The notes under the pieces were generated by a model. That model was not told the DNA's origin, did not search any database, and saw only the letters and a program-made list of their open reading frames with translations. This document shows positions 1-12,109 of a stretch of 64,000 nucleotides of DNA, piece after piece. How positions within the stretch are numbered: position 1 is the first letter of the stretch; each line of letters opens with the position of its first letter. Origin of the DNA: Cymodocea nodosa (Eukaryota; Streptophyta; Magnoliopsida; Alismatales; Cymodoceaceae); the NCBI GenBank assembly GCA_036874045.1, contig CM072341.1:694501-758500 (forward strand). The letters are read 5' to 3'. A program made the position numbers and the translations under genes.

Positions 1-382
1 AGTCATTTTACCCATAAACAACTGTTTAATGGTAGTTTCAGAAAAATGGATTGTGTTGAAATCTGTTTTGACAGCTGGTTTTTGGAACTTTGCAAATTAT
101 GTGAGATTTAGTACCAATAATGGATGGCATCACATGACACAATTGCCCTTATACCAGAGAGGATTTTACTTAAGTTTAAGTATAACTTTTATGTACATAG
201 CTAAAAATACTGTAAATGTCTATTTTATGGTTTAAACACATTAACTTGAAATTTTCCCACAAAAAAAATTACCTCTTAAACAAATAGATATGCTTTGTTT
301 TTATAAACATTTATTTTAAATAAATTTATACTATTGATAGATTTGGGTTCCCCATTTTGCTTCAATATTTTTCATGTGAATT

Positions 383-905
383 TTTAACCTAAAATTAATT
401 AATTATGAGTAGAGGAATTTGTCGTTATATAAGCTCAGATTCCACATATTTTTATTTGATGTGAGACTTCTCCTAGCATTCTCTTTCATTCGTTGCTTAT
501 TTATATAATTCCAAGTTTTTACAAGTAAATGTGCATGAATTTGTTTTGATATTCTATGGAATTTTAATTCAAACTCAATTAATTAATTATATGTAGGTGT
601 GTTTGGATCCCCCATTTTGCCTCAAATTTCTTCTTTGGATTTGCTTTAATAATTAGTTTTCTTCGTGTGAAATTTCACCTCAAAATCATTTGATTATGAA
701 TAAAGGGTTCCTGAAATTTGCTCATTTTTATTTTACACAAGGCATTTCTAACATTTCCTTTACTTGTGACTTATTTACATATCTATAAGTATTTACTGGA
801 TATATATGAATTTATTCTGATATTATCTAAAATTTTAATTTTAATTTAATTAATTATTAGTGTAGGGCATCGTTTAAGTCCAAGTCTTATTCTTTTTTAT
901 CCAAC
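383..905 (+). repeat. dispersed AT-rich repeat R1, two adjacent degenerate copies
   Basis: Two successive blocks share an order of short words found at many places in this window: a TTAATTAATTATGAGTA-like word, then TATAAGCTCAGATTC-like, then a TGTGAGAC-like word, then a 'tataagtattt' word, then a 'tttgatattatgtaaaattt'-like word. The copies are divergent and carry no open frame. The first 380 bases and 906-1430 are plain AT-rich DNA in which I see no gene. The family is probably a non-autonomous element or a multiplied tail of one; this is inferred from recurrence alone. Confidence 0.55.
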
Positions 906-1432
906 GTAGGATTTCCATACACCTCAAAAATTATTTTTTAAGATTTTGTTGCAAAATGGAATCCAATGAAATTATACAAGAGAAATGAACCAAAGAGAAG
1001 TATAAGATGGAAGTGCCATCATGATATTTGATTCTTCAAAACAGAGAAAATGGATTGCTTCAAGAAATTGAAGCTAAAATTTATATTTCACGTTAATTAA
1101 ATTATTTTAATCGCTTAATTAAATTACTCACATTATTTAATTGAATTTCTTAGCTAATTCTTAATTTACTTATTTTTAATTAAATTATTAATGCTTAATT
1201 TGAATTCTAATCATTTAATTTAATTACCTTTAAATCGAACCCTTAGTAGATGGAAAATGTATTTTTGAAAATCTAAAAAAAAATTGCCTCCTACGTGTCA
1301 ACAATTTTTTTTAAAAAAAATAAAATTTGTAAATATACAAATATCTTTTCTTTTCTTTTTGGAGATTTTTCTTTATTTCGTTTTCTAAACACAAAAAACT
1401 AATTTTTTTTTAAAGCTAAAATTTATATTCCC

Positions 1433-1710
1433 AGGCCATGCCAGAGGTGGAGGGTCACGGGGGAGGTCCCGCCGTACGACCGCCACCTCCGCCCGGCAGC
1501 CACCGGCGGTGAGAAGGAGACAAGCGGAGCGCAAACGACACCAGGAGTGGCAAACGACACCGACGGCCGAAGTGTTGTCGCGATCTGTCGTTCACATGCG
1601 CCACGGACGCCTCTGCCGCGCGTTATTCACTGGTCCTACCCGCCAGCCACCGCGTCGGAATCTTTCCACCTATCGCCGGCCCCAATTGCCGGCCATGGCA
1701 GAACCATGAA
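1433..1710. other. isolated GC-rich island, no identified gene
   Basis: About 280 bases of clearly GC-rich sequence lie inside strongly AT-rich flanks. A 66-codon open frame on the plus strand (1509-1709) is arginine- and proline-rich and matches nothing I recognise. The word AAGCTAAAATTTATATT occurs immediately before it (1413-1429) and again at 1071-1087. It could be a captured exon fragment, the relic of a gene end, or chance. No start context, splice structure or domain supports a gene. Confidence 0.4.
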
Positions 1711-2203
1711 ATGGCTTCAGATTTGACCTCATAAAGTTTACGTTTTGTTTTTTATTTTATTTTATTATTATTATTTTTTCTCTCCAGGTGTGTTTAGATT
1801 AATTCGAATTTACGGTATTGTAAAAGGCAAGGTTATTGAAAGTTCATGTTTGATCCAAAAGAATGCATTTCTTTTACCAATTGACGATTACTTTCATGCA
1901 GAGTTAAAAATTGTAATGCTCGGATCACCGTTGATTTCAATATGATTTTGTGGGTTGAAGGAGAGTTAATACAATTTAATGTAGATTTTAATGAAATTAA
2001 TAGTCATCACTCCAGCACAAAAGAGTTGTTGCTTATTTATTTCTTTCATTGAAAACATCCAAAGCGTGAGGACATGTTGAGTTGGATGGTGTGGGTGCTT
2101 CTTTGGATGACAGCAGTGCAAGGCATTTTATTTTAAAATTAATTAATAATAAATAAATAAATAAAATCATATATTAATATAAGTTTTGTCGTTATATATG
2201 TAA

Positions 2204-2724
2204 GATGTTGTTTGTGTATGAAAAAATGATAGATATTCGTGTATATAATAGAAAATTACAAAATGTAAAATATATATGTTTATTTATAGAATAAAAATTA
2301 TTAAAATTGATAAATTAAATATTTTTTGTATTTACCTATAAGATAAAGAATAAAAATATTTATTATAAATAATATAAGATAAATTTATTTGTGACAATAA
2401 TTATAACATAAAATATATTTCACGTATCTCTATCATTTCACATATCTCTTATAATATCAATTCTCATTTATTAAGAACATAAATAATTTTCATATCAAAT
2501 TTACATATTGCTAATATATTTTATGATAATTCACTTTTTCTATTTCTCAATTTTAAAGATCAAAATGTAAGAAAACAAAAAAAAAAATTTCTTATATGCA
2601 AAGGGAAAATGATGGAATTATTCAAAAATCTATTTAATACACAAACGTTCAAAAAATGATAAATTTTTTTTTACCATTTTTCTTTGTATCATTTTTGGTT
2701 ATTTTCTGAATACACAAACACCTC
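2204..2724. mobile_element. MITE, family A, copy 1 (terminal inverted repeats)
   Basis: The left end reads GATGTTGTTTGTGTATG and the right end, reverse complemented, reads GAGGTGTTTGTGTATTC, followed on both sides by AAAAAATGATA-like sequence. The AT-rich interior ('aaatatatatgtttatttata', 'tattataaataatataa') recurs in the same order at 15970-16473. There is no coding capacity. A TAA/TTA flank would fit a TNA target duplication as in PIF/Harbinger elements, but the flanks are not identical, so superfamily assignment is tentative. Confidence 0.6.
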
Positions 2725-3161
2725 TTAAAGATGTTTCTTAATAGTGACATAAAACTTTCATCATGCTGTTAATGTAAATTCGAATATTTAAGTTCCTATT
2801 TGTAGTTAAATTCTTTAACTTAAAAAAGAGAGAGTTTCTATCGTTGCATTCATCATTAAATTTATAAGTACTTTATAGATAAATGTATATTAACAACAAG
2901 TAAAAAAGTTCTTCATATATATATTAACTCAGATTCTATATTTTTAAGTAAAACTTTCGACAAATAGTGTTTTTGTTTGTATTTAAATTTAAGATCGATT
3001 CTATTATTCACTTTGGCCAGGTGGTGTCATCTTTTTTTTTCATCATTTAACCACTTTAAGAATAAACAAATTAGCTGTCTTCTGGGGTTGTGGACAAATA
3101 AAAGTACATGATGGCAAGAACCTGATCAGTATTGACTCCTTTGATATCCCACTTGATCCAG

Positions 3162-3165
<4 letters not shown>

Positions 3166-3233
<68 letters not shown>

Positions 3234-3246
3234 GTATGTATGTATA
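3166..3246. repeat. compound microsatellite (CT)n(TA)n
   Basis: An uninterrupted CT run (about 3166-3200) passes directly into a TA run and then TATG repeats. Open frames here are artefacts of the repeat. Confidence 0.95.
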
Positions 3247-4900
3247 TTTTACAGACAGCTGACAGCTCACCCGGATCTCCGAACATGAAAAGCGATCCAT
3301 CACTGTGAATTGCTTTACGCCTTCTGTGTTTGGTGGGTTTACATGTTATCTGAAATCTTACTTTATTCTGGCTGAGCTGTGTGGTTATGTTTTTAGTCAT
3401 CTTCAATTATGAAAGTGGAGATTATGTGTACTGTGAATGGTGCATGAATCTCATTTGGTGCAGATGATATGGCTCTGTACTGTGGATATTTTTCAAATGT
3501 AAAGGTCATAATTGAATGCATAATCTTCTAATCAAATATTGATCGTCAGAACTATGGGAGATCTCTTTCACAAATGTCAGATGTGTTTGATTAAATTATG
3601 ATCATACTTGCGTAACCAAATAATAAGAAAACCCTATGATTTGAACTGGAGGATTCTACCCAAGACTGTGCTGAGAATAGTTTTTTCTTACCCAATGATT
3701 TTGTGTGTACCATTTTCAGGGGGAGACAAAATCTGAAACCTCAGCCATATATATATATTACTAAGTGGCTTTCAATCTTGATCCATATTTTTTTGTACAT
3801 TTCTTAAGTTGTTGTTTATTTGAATAACGTCAAATCATTTGATTCTGCATGATAAATTTTATCACACTTTCGGCACAGAAGTCAAATTCGCCCAAAAGAA
3901 AAGGTCATTCAGATTTATCTTCTCCTTGGAAGATGAAAAATCCAGAAGACAAGGAGCAGATTTGTTGGAGACAAAAGTACCATGCGTAAAATATTTAATT
4001 TTAGAATTAATTAACAATGAATTGAAAAGTTTATTAAAAACTCAATTAATAATAAGTAAAAAAGTTCATCATATATTAATTAACTTAAGTTTCATCTTCA
4101 ATGTAAAACTTTCTGCACCATGAAAGATAATAAATACGGAAGTAATAAACCCAAGCTTTGATTCAACGACAGCCACTGATTAATTACTACGGCATATATT
4201 GGTAAAGTTTATTTTAAAATCGATTGGTAATGAGAAAATAAGATACCACATTACAAAATTAGGTTCTGTATCATTACTTTCCGATATATAATATTCAGTT
4301 TACAAGTGTTTTAACCTATTCTAATGCCATGTTAAAGTTCATCTCAAAACTATCATATTATAAGATCAAGTTTTGCTATATTGTTTTTCGATGTAAAATA
4401 ATTCATTCCAACACTTCAATGTAAAAAGACAATGTAAGTGCTGAAAAGTATTCTCAAGAAGTGTAATTGCTCTTCCATTGAATGAAAATGTTGCTTAGCA
4501 TCTATTACAGCAGAAACTTCAAACCCAATCGATATTTATCTAAGAATGACAGGAAACCTAAGCAGGGACATCTGTGGTGGTGAAGACAAATGTGGGCAGA
4601 CACAAACCAAGACCGAGGAAAAAGAAAAGCAAAAAAAGAAAAGAAAGGTTTTTAAAAATAAAGATGGAATAAAAGAGAAAGGAAGAGACACAAATCAGCA
4701 ACGCTTCCGTACCTGCTCACGGTGATTTACAAATGGAAGCAGAGTCGGAGGTTGAGAAATGTTGGAAGGGGGGGGTGTGTGGCAGGAAATATGACCGTGG
4801 ACATGAAAAAAAAAGATGTACGACACTGTCAAGGGTGAAGAGGCAAAGGGAATGCGTTAGCATTCACACTTCATCTCTAGCATTGCCAACACCCCAAGTG
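3247..4900. other. intergenic, no gene recognised
   Basis: This is AT-rich DNA downstream of the minus-strand pectate lyase. It holds degenerate R1-like words around 3995-4400. The 94-codon frame at 3839-4123 starts on TTG, runs through those repeat words and has no recognisable domain, so I do not call it a gene. The part nearest the lyase (about 4600-4900) is probably its 3' untranslated region, but I see no clear polyadenylation signal. Confidence 0.5.
3995..4400 (+). repeat. dispersed repeat R1, partial copies
   Basis: The words 'attaattaacaatgaattg', 'tcaattaataataagtaaaa' and 'catcatatattaattaactt' repeat within a few hundred bases, in the same orientation as the copies near 40.6, 47.5 and 50 kb. 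Confidence 0.45.
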
Positions 4901-4901
4901 C

Positions 4902-7900
4902 TTATACACACTTGTGGCCCCTTCGACAAGGAAGCACCCCTGCACCAGAAGTGATGGAGGCTACCATCGAAGAAGACTTGGCACTAAGGCTAGATGCCTT
5001 TGAATAGCTAGAGGAAGCACCAGCACCTGACGGGGTGAAGTAGGCACCGTTGAGAAGGAGATCACCTTCCGATCTCCAGTTCCACCGCTTCCATACGCTG
5101 GTGCTTGCTCGGACCCTTTTGGTCACCTGGTATCGTGGACGAAGTAGAGAGTTTTAATTAATTAACTGGGATATTGAAGGATGTAGACACTAGTGAAAGA
5201 AAATTGGAGACAGAAGAATGCGAAATTAAATGGTTATAGTTATACCTCCTTGGCGAACCGGTTGGCAGGAGCAAGGTATCTGTTTCCTTGGCTGTTAATG
5301 GTGGGATTAGCGCTGCCACCAATGGCATACATCTCCCAGTGTGTGTAGTCGTTGTTCACCACATGGAAGTAGCCATGTCTACACCTGTTCGGTGATATGG
5401 GGAGTCAAACTAGAAGGCAGGTTGATTAATAGCATGATAAGTTAAATAGAAATGGCAATTACGTACCTTGGCATTCTCTGGATGAGACCTTCACCGAAAT
5501 GGTTGAAAGCAATGGTAACTTGCATAACCTTGTCCCTCGCGTAAGAATCACTGTGACCCAACAGCATCACCTGCACCAAAAAGAGAAAAATCATAAATGT
5601 GTATTGTTGACTTGATAAAGGAAACGCAGAATCTTAAATCCAATACCTCGTTGTGATGGGTGAAATAATTGTTAGAGATGGTGATTGCAGTGGAGCCCAT
5701 GATGGCATCAACAAGGCCATCGGCACATTTGGAGAGGGAGCAGTGATCTACCCAGACATGGCTGGAACCGAAAATTGAGACGGCATCACCATCTGCAATT
5801 GTCCTCCATCCATAATGCGAGGGTGAGCTCCGAACCATGGCATTGCCGGTGGGCTTGCAGTCATGAATGTGGATTCCATGGATGATGATGTTGGTAACGA
5901 ACTGGATGGTGAGGCACGCACCATTAGCAATGTGAACATTGACACCACGCCCATCAATGGTCTTGAAACTATTCATGATAAGCTCTTGCTTGAGGGTGAT
6001 GACCATATCCCTCTTGAACACAATCCAAAGGGGTTCATCCTGGACGACTGCGTGCCTGAGAGTCCCTGGTCGGGGATTGACGGCATCATAATCACCAGGA
6101 TCTGTGACAACGTAAAATTGCCCATTACGGCCACCAATGGCATTGCGGCCAAATCCAATTCCACAGTCGGCAAGTCTCTTGCGGTTCTTATGCCAATTGG
6201 AATCGCACCTCCAGCAATCATCAATGGGGTTGCCTGTCCCACAGGAAAGATAACCCAATTGGCGGCGAGTTGTGCTATTTTGAATTGCCCTGCTCATGCA
6301 AGCGAAGTAAAGGCATCAACCATACTTAACCAAATCAGTATCAATGTCTACCAAATTCTACATACTTTGTGTCTTTGAAAACTATCTATGCATATGATAC
6401 GTACAAAGTTACATATCGATAAACATAAAGCCAACATTTATGTTAATATACGATAAATCCTTTTACTCATTGTCAATTAATTTTCTGCATCAATGAGTAT
6501 AACGATAAAATCTAGGTTCATATATGAATAATCTCTTTCTTTATTATCAGCTAATTTTGAAATGAAATATTTTATGTATTGTTGACTATGCTAAAATTTA
6601 TGCACAAACCACTGGAGAAATAAGTAGACATGGACGGGATGCCATGTGACCATTTAATGCTAGTATGAATCATGCGTCCTAGCAGGTGAAGGCCTACTGT
6701 GCATTAACACTGTCACCATAACGTTTAAGCGGATGCACATGCCCTACATTTATGTAGTGTACTTGGTTTCACGGTTGTTAATATGGAATAATAAACTTAA
6801 AATTCACTGTCGAGTAAAATAATAAACTCAAATAGCGTTAGTAACCGAGTTGTTAGCATGGGATTCAAGTCCTTCAAAAACAAATACTTCCTATCAATTT
6901 CATTGAAAAATCCAACAATAATAATTAAGAATCAATTCTAAGTTGATCAACATTGTGCGATTTCATATTTTTCATCAAAATTCAAATCTCTTTGTCTAGG
7001 TTTAGGTTCTTTTGTAAATTATAAAAAAAAAAAATGATGATTAAGATCAATTTATCATGCGCATGCATTGTTGTTAATTCAATGCGTCTGCATCACAATT
7101 TCCCTCAACTATCAACAGAAACAAAAAATGCAACCAATAACTACAAAAGAACACGCAGTACGTTTCTAAACCGGAAATATTCCTAAACTATAGATCTGCC
7201 TGAAAATTACTGAAGCATAATAATTTATATCACAGTCAATTTCCAAAACTGAATTTTGAGTTTTGCTCCTTCTATGTAACGGGAAAACTTTCATAAATAA
7301 TCTAATGAGAAATTTTTATACACTTACGCATGCACCATGGAAGCAACCAGCTCTGGGTCGTCCACAGCACCGACCACTTCATCATCAGACCTGGCAATTG
7401 GGAAAAATCGAGAGAAAATGTTAGATACAAAACGGAAACATCATGATTGGAATACTTATCATCTCAACGGAGAAAAGGAAATTAACCAAAAAAAAATACA
7501 GAAAACTATAATACGTGAATCGATTCGTTCACGTGTATTGTAACGTGACATTTATTACGTAACAGACTTTAGACCGGCGAGGATGTGGTGAAAAGCTGAA
7601 CCTCATCTTGATAAACGAGAAATTTGCCGAAAGGACAAACAACGCTTTCATAAAGGGGCAATGGGAATGTGACGGAGATTTAATAATTAAGAAAATACAC
7701 CAGTCAACAGTTTTTTATAAAATTAAAATTTCTCGATTTTCGATAATTTTGAATTCGCAATCAAAAAATATCTTATTGAAATCTTAAGTTAGCCATCAAC
7801 ACTTTTACCAATGTTGACCATCTTTTTACAGTAAATTGACGAAACCACCCTTTCGTGGATCGACCCGAAAGGCCGAAAGGAGGCGCCTCTGGATCTGTAT

Positions 7901-9112
7901 TTTAGGTGGATTCTCCGCCGACGGATGGAACGAAAACCTAACATAACGGTTCAAATGGTACAGATTTCAAAGATATTGGACGGTTGGGATTGATTGGTTC
8001 CAGGAGGCGGTTGAAATCTGACGATACAGATTCATTCCCGCGAGATAGAAAAGGAAAATAAAAAGGAGAAAGGAAACGATCTTCTACCAGTGGAGTAAAT
8101 CTGGTCAAGCACTGCAACAACGCTGATAAGAATATTATATTAGTGCAATACTAACCTTGGAAGGGTCTCGTTGGATTGCAGATCTCTCAAGCTCCTCCTC
8201 CTCCCATTCCTTTCCTTGCTGCAAACATTCATGGATGAAGCATTAAACGTTGCGTTAAATATTATGGGAACGAGAAAATTAAAAAATGTGGGGGAACGTA
8301 GTTTTTTTTTTTTGAAACAACGGCATATCATTTTGGGAAAAGAAGAAAAAGAAAAAGAAGCGATGGCATGTTAGTTTTCAGGTTATTTACGTCACAAAAA
8401 AGACCATTATCCAAAAAAAAGACATAAGAAAAGGATAGGAATTAGGGAAGAAGATTCGCTGAGAAATTTTCGTTGCTCTTTCCACACAGAAATCGAACCA
8501 CATTATCGACACTGACAATCCCATTGGCTTTCACTCACAAAACTACTGCTAAAGCGTTTCAATTCATCGGTTCTGTAAAATTCCATAACAGAGAAAATCC
8601 AGTAACCAAACAAGAGAAACTAAAAAGAAGAAGAAAAATCAGTGGTTATGGTACAAGAATGCTGTAACTCTAAAGAAGAATCACCTCTAGAGCTGGCATT
8701 GCATTTTTCTATCGCTCAACACTCACATTGCTCGGTAATAACGCGAACATTCCAAGCAACTCGCTTAATTCAGAAGAGAAGAGAAGAGAAGAAAAACAGA
8801 GGATTTACAGATGTAGGGTTTAGGATTCCCCCTCGAAAACCTACTTGTTCCAGTAAAATGTAAAAAAAATAGAAAATGAAGGGAAAAAGGAAGTCTGGAA
8901 GAAGAAGAACAGGAACAAAAAAGAGAATCCAGGAAGAAACACTTGCGAGTGAGTAGAGCAAGGCGGAGAGAGCTACAGTCGATAGTTCACCTTGAAAAAT
9001 CAGAATCAATTGCGCCTCGACCAATCCACACGGTGCCTCCAGCTAATGCCACCAGTAAAGCGAACCCGAGCAGCGACAGCCACCGCAGTGACGACGAGGA
9101 CGACTCCGCCAT
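4902..9112 (-). CDS. pectate lyase (polysaccharide lyase family 1), secreted
   Basis: The product cleaves de-esterified pectin in the cell wall by Ca2+-dependent beta-elimination. Exons on the minus strand are 9112-8991, 8218-8156, 7390-7328, 6289-5647, 5570-5467, 5384-5246 and 5126-4902; all junctions are GT-AG and phases close to give 452 residues. Exon 1 encodes a signal peptide (hydrophobic core about residues 9-26, [18 protein letters not shown]). Exons 2 and 3 (63 bp each) encode a basic linker and the conserved [11 protein letters not shown] stretch. The parallel beta-helix domain starts at [20 protein letters not shown]. Family landmarks include [35 protein letters not shown] and the catalytic RxPxxR motif, seen as RMPRCR at 329-334. 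It ends with the usual [16 protein letters not shown] and a Cys-rich tail. Family assignment is very secure. The starts available nearer exon 2 would give a poor signal peptide, so the 9112 start is preferred; confirmation needs transcript data. Confidence 0.93.
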
Positions 9113-9263
9113 TGTCTCCCCGCCGACTCTTAGATCTCCTTCCTCCTCCTAAAACACCGTCCGAGCGAACGAGGTCGGGTAGGAGAAGCCGAAGACTGAG
9201 TGGGAGGAAGGGGTGGAATGTGAAGATCTGAAGCCCAAGACCCAAAAGCTCGTTGAAGCCGCC

Positions 9264-9271
9264 ATTTTATA
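9264..9271 (-). promoter_or_regulatory. TATA box of the pectate lyase gene
   Basis: TATAAAAT on the minus strand lies about 150 bases upstream of the chosen ATG (9112). This places transcription start near 9235-9240, with a C/T-rich leader of about 125 bases. Confidence 0.6.
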
Positions 9272-9299
9272 GCACACTCCTCCTCTTGGTTGAACCATG

Positions 9300-10160
9300 G
9301 TTAAGCTTAACCACCCCTCAGTGTCAATCCAGGCGCTGTGGTGTAATATGCTGTAACAGGCGTGAGCCATGTCGGTCGATCACGTGCGACGGGAGCTCCC
9401 GGTCACAACCCTCGACCACAGCTTTAACGCTTTTCTAACCGTGGGGTCCACATCGGTTGGCGCACCGCCCATCGCCGGTGGAGGAGTCGCATTTTTTGTT
9501 TCCATCTTTCCCTCGTCCGAGCAGGAAAACAAAAGGAGGGTGCGCAATCACCGTCGTGGTCACGTGCTCCGTGGCCGTCGGGTGGGGCCTACGCGTCGCT
9601 TGTGTGATGTGTCCAGCATTTTCATCGATTATTATTATTATTATTTTCTAAAAGACGATTCGTTATTTATTTTATTACAGCGAAATTTATCAATTCTCGG
9701 TCATTATTTTATTGATTATAACGTAAGGCGTCAAGAAAACCTTCACCCCTAATGAAAGCAAGGTCTTGGCGTATTGCCACGAACCAGTCGAGATCTTGCA
9801 GTGATTCAGAAACTTGTCGTTCTCGCAACACTTCGATTCACTCTCCGCCGATCCCGGCAGCAACAGCGGCGGCGCCGAGCAAGCGAGCGAGAGCTACCGG
9901 CCGGCACCCAACGAGTAGGCCAGGGCGATGAACCCTGAGGCTTCTCCACTGCACGCATTCCTCCGCATTCTGTGGCGTGAAACCGAAGGATGTCCTTAAA
10001 TTATCACCCGTAGATCGAGTTATGCAACGCTTGATTTATGCATGAAATTTCTCACGACGGGACAAGGCTTGAATGGAGCTGGGCCGGCTTCCGACGACCC
10101 TCCGGTTTGTAGCTTCCGATTAATACCACATCGAGCCCCTCAACCCGCTTACGATGATAT
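9300..10160. other. moderately GC-rich intergenic segment, no gene recognised
   Basis: The first part is the pectate lyase upstream region. Around 9750-9960 the sequence is GC-rich with a 59-codon plus-strand frame (9752-9931) rich in Ser, Arg, Ala and Pro. No domain, splice structure or homologue comes to mind, so it is not called as a gene. Confidence 0.4.
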
Positions 10161-10195
10161 CACCTCGATCTCTTTTCTACCACAGTTATTATTGT

Positions 10196-10330
10196 TACCA
10201 TTTACGTTAAGTTTATCTTAGAATTAATCGTCGGTAAGAAAACGGATCCTTAATATATAAAACCAATCGCGGTAATGAGAGAATAGACTTTAATATTACA
10301 TATATCTCTTACAGATTCACCCACGTTGAA
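10196..10330 (+). repeat. dispersed repeat R1, degenerate copy
   Basis: The order 'gttaagtttatcttagaatt', 'aatcgtcggtaagaaaacgg', 'aatataaaaccaatcg' and 'gtaatgagagaatagac' matches the general layout of R1 copies elsewhere, but is quite diverged. Confidence 0.35.
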
Positions 10331-10339
10331 AATGAGTCC

Positions 10340-12090
10340 AACAATTTAATGTTTATGAATTATACACCTTAATTACGTAAGTTGTGGTGGCACATGCATG
10401 TAATGATATATGACACCTGACAACTTTTATTCATTAATGCCATGTTTGTTTGAGATCAGAAATCAACTATAATAACGAGGCGTAATTAACGATGGTGTGG
10501 GAATTCTAATGATAAGCTAAGGTTTTTTTTTTTTCCCTTTTTTTAAGTTCGTCCATAACGCATATTATTTATTATTCAAAGAAAGAGTTAATCTCCTCAT
10601 TGTCTCTCCATTATAAAGAAATTTTAATAAGAAATATGAACACATAAAACACACAGAATTAATATTCCATTATTAGACAATACATTAATCTTTCGTAGGA
10701 AACTATGATTACTCTACTCAACTAAAACAACAGTACTTATGATTCCTGTTAGAATTTAAATTTTTATAAAACAAAAATCATTATTTACAACCAGCGGCAG
10801 TGACGTGGTCATTGTCAAGAAGTCACCCTCAATTTGTTGCACAACAAAATGCCGTTGTCTTTTTTTTTTTTTTTTGGAGGGGGGGGTGTTAAATTCACGT
10901 GGCCCCCACTTGCATAGGATTCCTCTACGTTGAGCTAAACAAACTAATAATTAAGATGATACAAATGATTAACTTGACCTTGAACGTAAATTTAACTGGA
11001 ATGTCTAATGTTTGATCATAAACGGAATAGAGATTAGTTGGCCGATTAACTAACTGTCCCAACAATTGATTAATAATGCATGCATGATTAAATGGTCGGT
11101 CACTTAACCACTTTATTTAAATCATTTTTAAACTTCTCGTAGAACAGTTGCAAAAGCTGAACCAGAGAACCAATAGATCAATACGCCAGCGTCTTATTTT
11201 AAACCAATAGTGGAGGAGAAAAATCTGGTTTAAGATATATACGATGAGTTTTTTTATTCTCTGTTAATTAATTAATTCAATAGATGAAATAACTCACAAC
11301 CACTGTCAAAAAAGAAAAGAAAAATCGAATTAGTTGACGGGAGAGAACACTTAATCCACGATCAAGGGTAGTTAGGGGAGGACGTTATTGTGTTCGGTCG
11401 GACCAACAACGCCGACGGCTTACCGAACCGGAGGGAGTGGTTGGGATCCGACCAAGCGGGATCCGCTTCGGTGGGTGGCGGTTTTAAATTTCTATTTCTT
11501 GGGTTTGCGGTGCGGGACGACCGATGGGGTTCGACACCAGTGTTTGGTGGGTCCGTGATTGGTTGCGCCGGGGCTGGACCCCACCCCTCCGCTTCCCTCC
11601 GGTCACCACCACCACCACCGGCAGCTCACATGACCCGGGCTCGATCCCTCGTCCGACAATTTCGGGTTGGTAATAAATAATCCTCTTCCCAATCCGTCAT
11701 TAGATGCATGTTCCCGCGATTACGCTGGGAGTCGTTGTCTCGGCTACCTTTTTGCCTTTGTCTTCTTAAGTTAAGATGGATTAGATTAAAGGAAATAAAA
11801 GTTTGCGTGAACACAGCTGGGAATAGATTAAGACAGATTACGTGAACACAGCTGGGGAGGTCCATGATTAAAGACATGAAAGTCCAGAAAAATAAGAGAG
11901 AGAGAGAGAGGGGAAATTGAAAATAAACAAAGTGAAGTCCACTTAATCTTCACCAACTGTTACTTTGGAGAACATGCGCGATTGCGAAGGTGATAAGTCA
12001 ATCGTTGCTCTTTCTTTGTCCAGCACGTTATCTGTTATAAAGTGATAAGTCCTTTTTTTTTTAAAAAAAAAAAAAATTAAAATAAAATAA
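10340..12090. other. intergenic, no gene recognised; GC island at 11390-11680
   Basis: The stretch is AT-rich with short homopolymers. The exception is a GC-rich block at about 11390-11680 holding a 96-codon plus-strand frame that starts at 11390 and has no recognisable domain. A 'cgtgaacacagctggg' word is duplicated at about 11807 and 11840. I cannot support a gene. Confidence 0.4.
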
Positions 12091-12109
12091 ACGTATTCAA
12101 TAAAATGTC

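Noticed and set aside
3043..3406. Two minus-strand frames of 86 and 68 codons
   Set aside because: They run through the CT/TA microsatellite (RERERE and YIYIYI translations) and carry no other signal.
5863..6378. 171-codon plus-strand frame
   Set aside because: It is the antisense of the large pectate lyase exon; the minus-strand reading has clear family motifs.
8140..8331. Alternative first exon of the pectate lyase starting at 8331 ([10 protein letters not shown]...)
   Set aside because: It also reaches the 8156 donor in frame, but its hydrophobic segment is poor. The upstream exon at 9112-8991 supplies a classical signal peptide and a matching phase at a consensus acceptor (8220-8219).
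9149..9370. Minus-strand frame beginning MAASTSFWVLG at the TATA box, looking like a transit peptide
   Set aside because: Its ATG overlaps the TATA box of the pectate lyase promoter and the frame ends without a splice donor in frame to any further exon.
11390..11680. GC-rich 96-codon frame
   Set aside because: No recognisable domain, no exon partners; composition alone explains the open frame.
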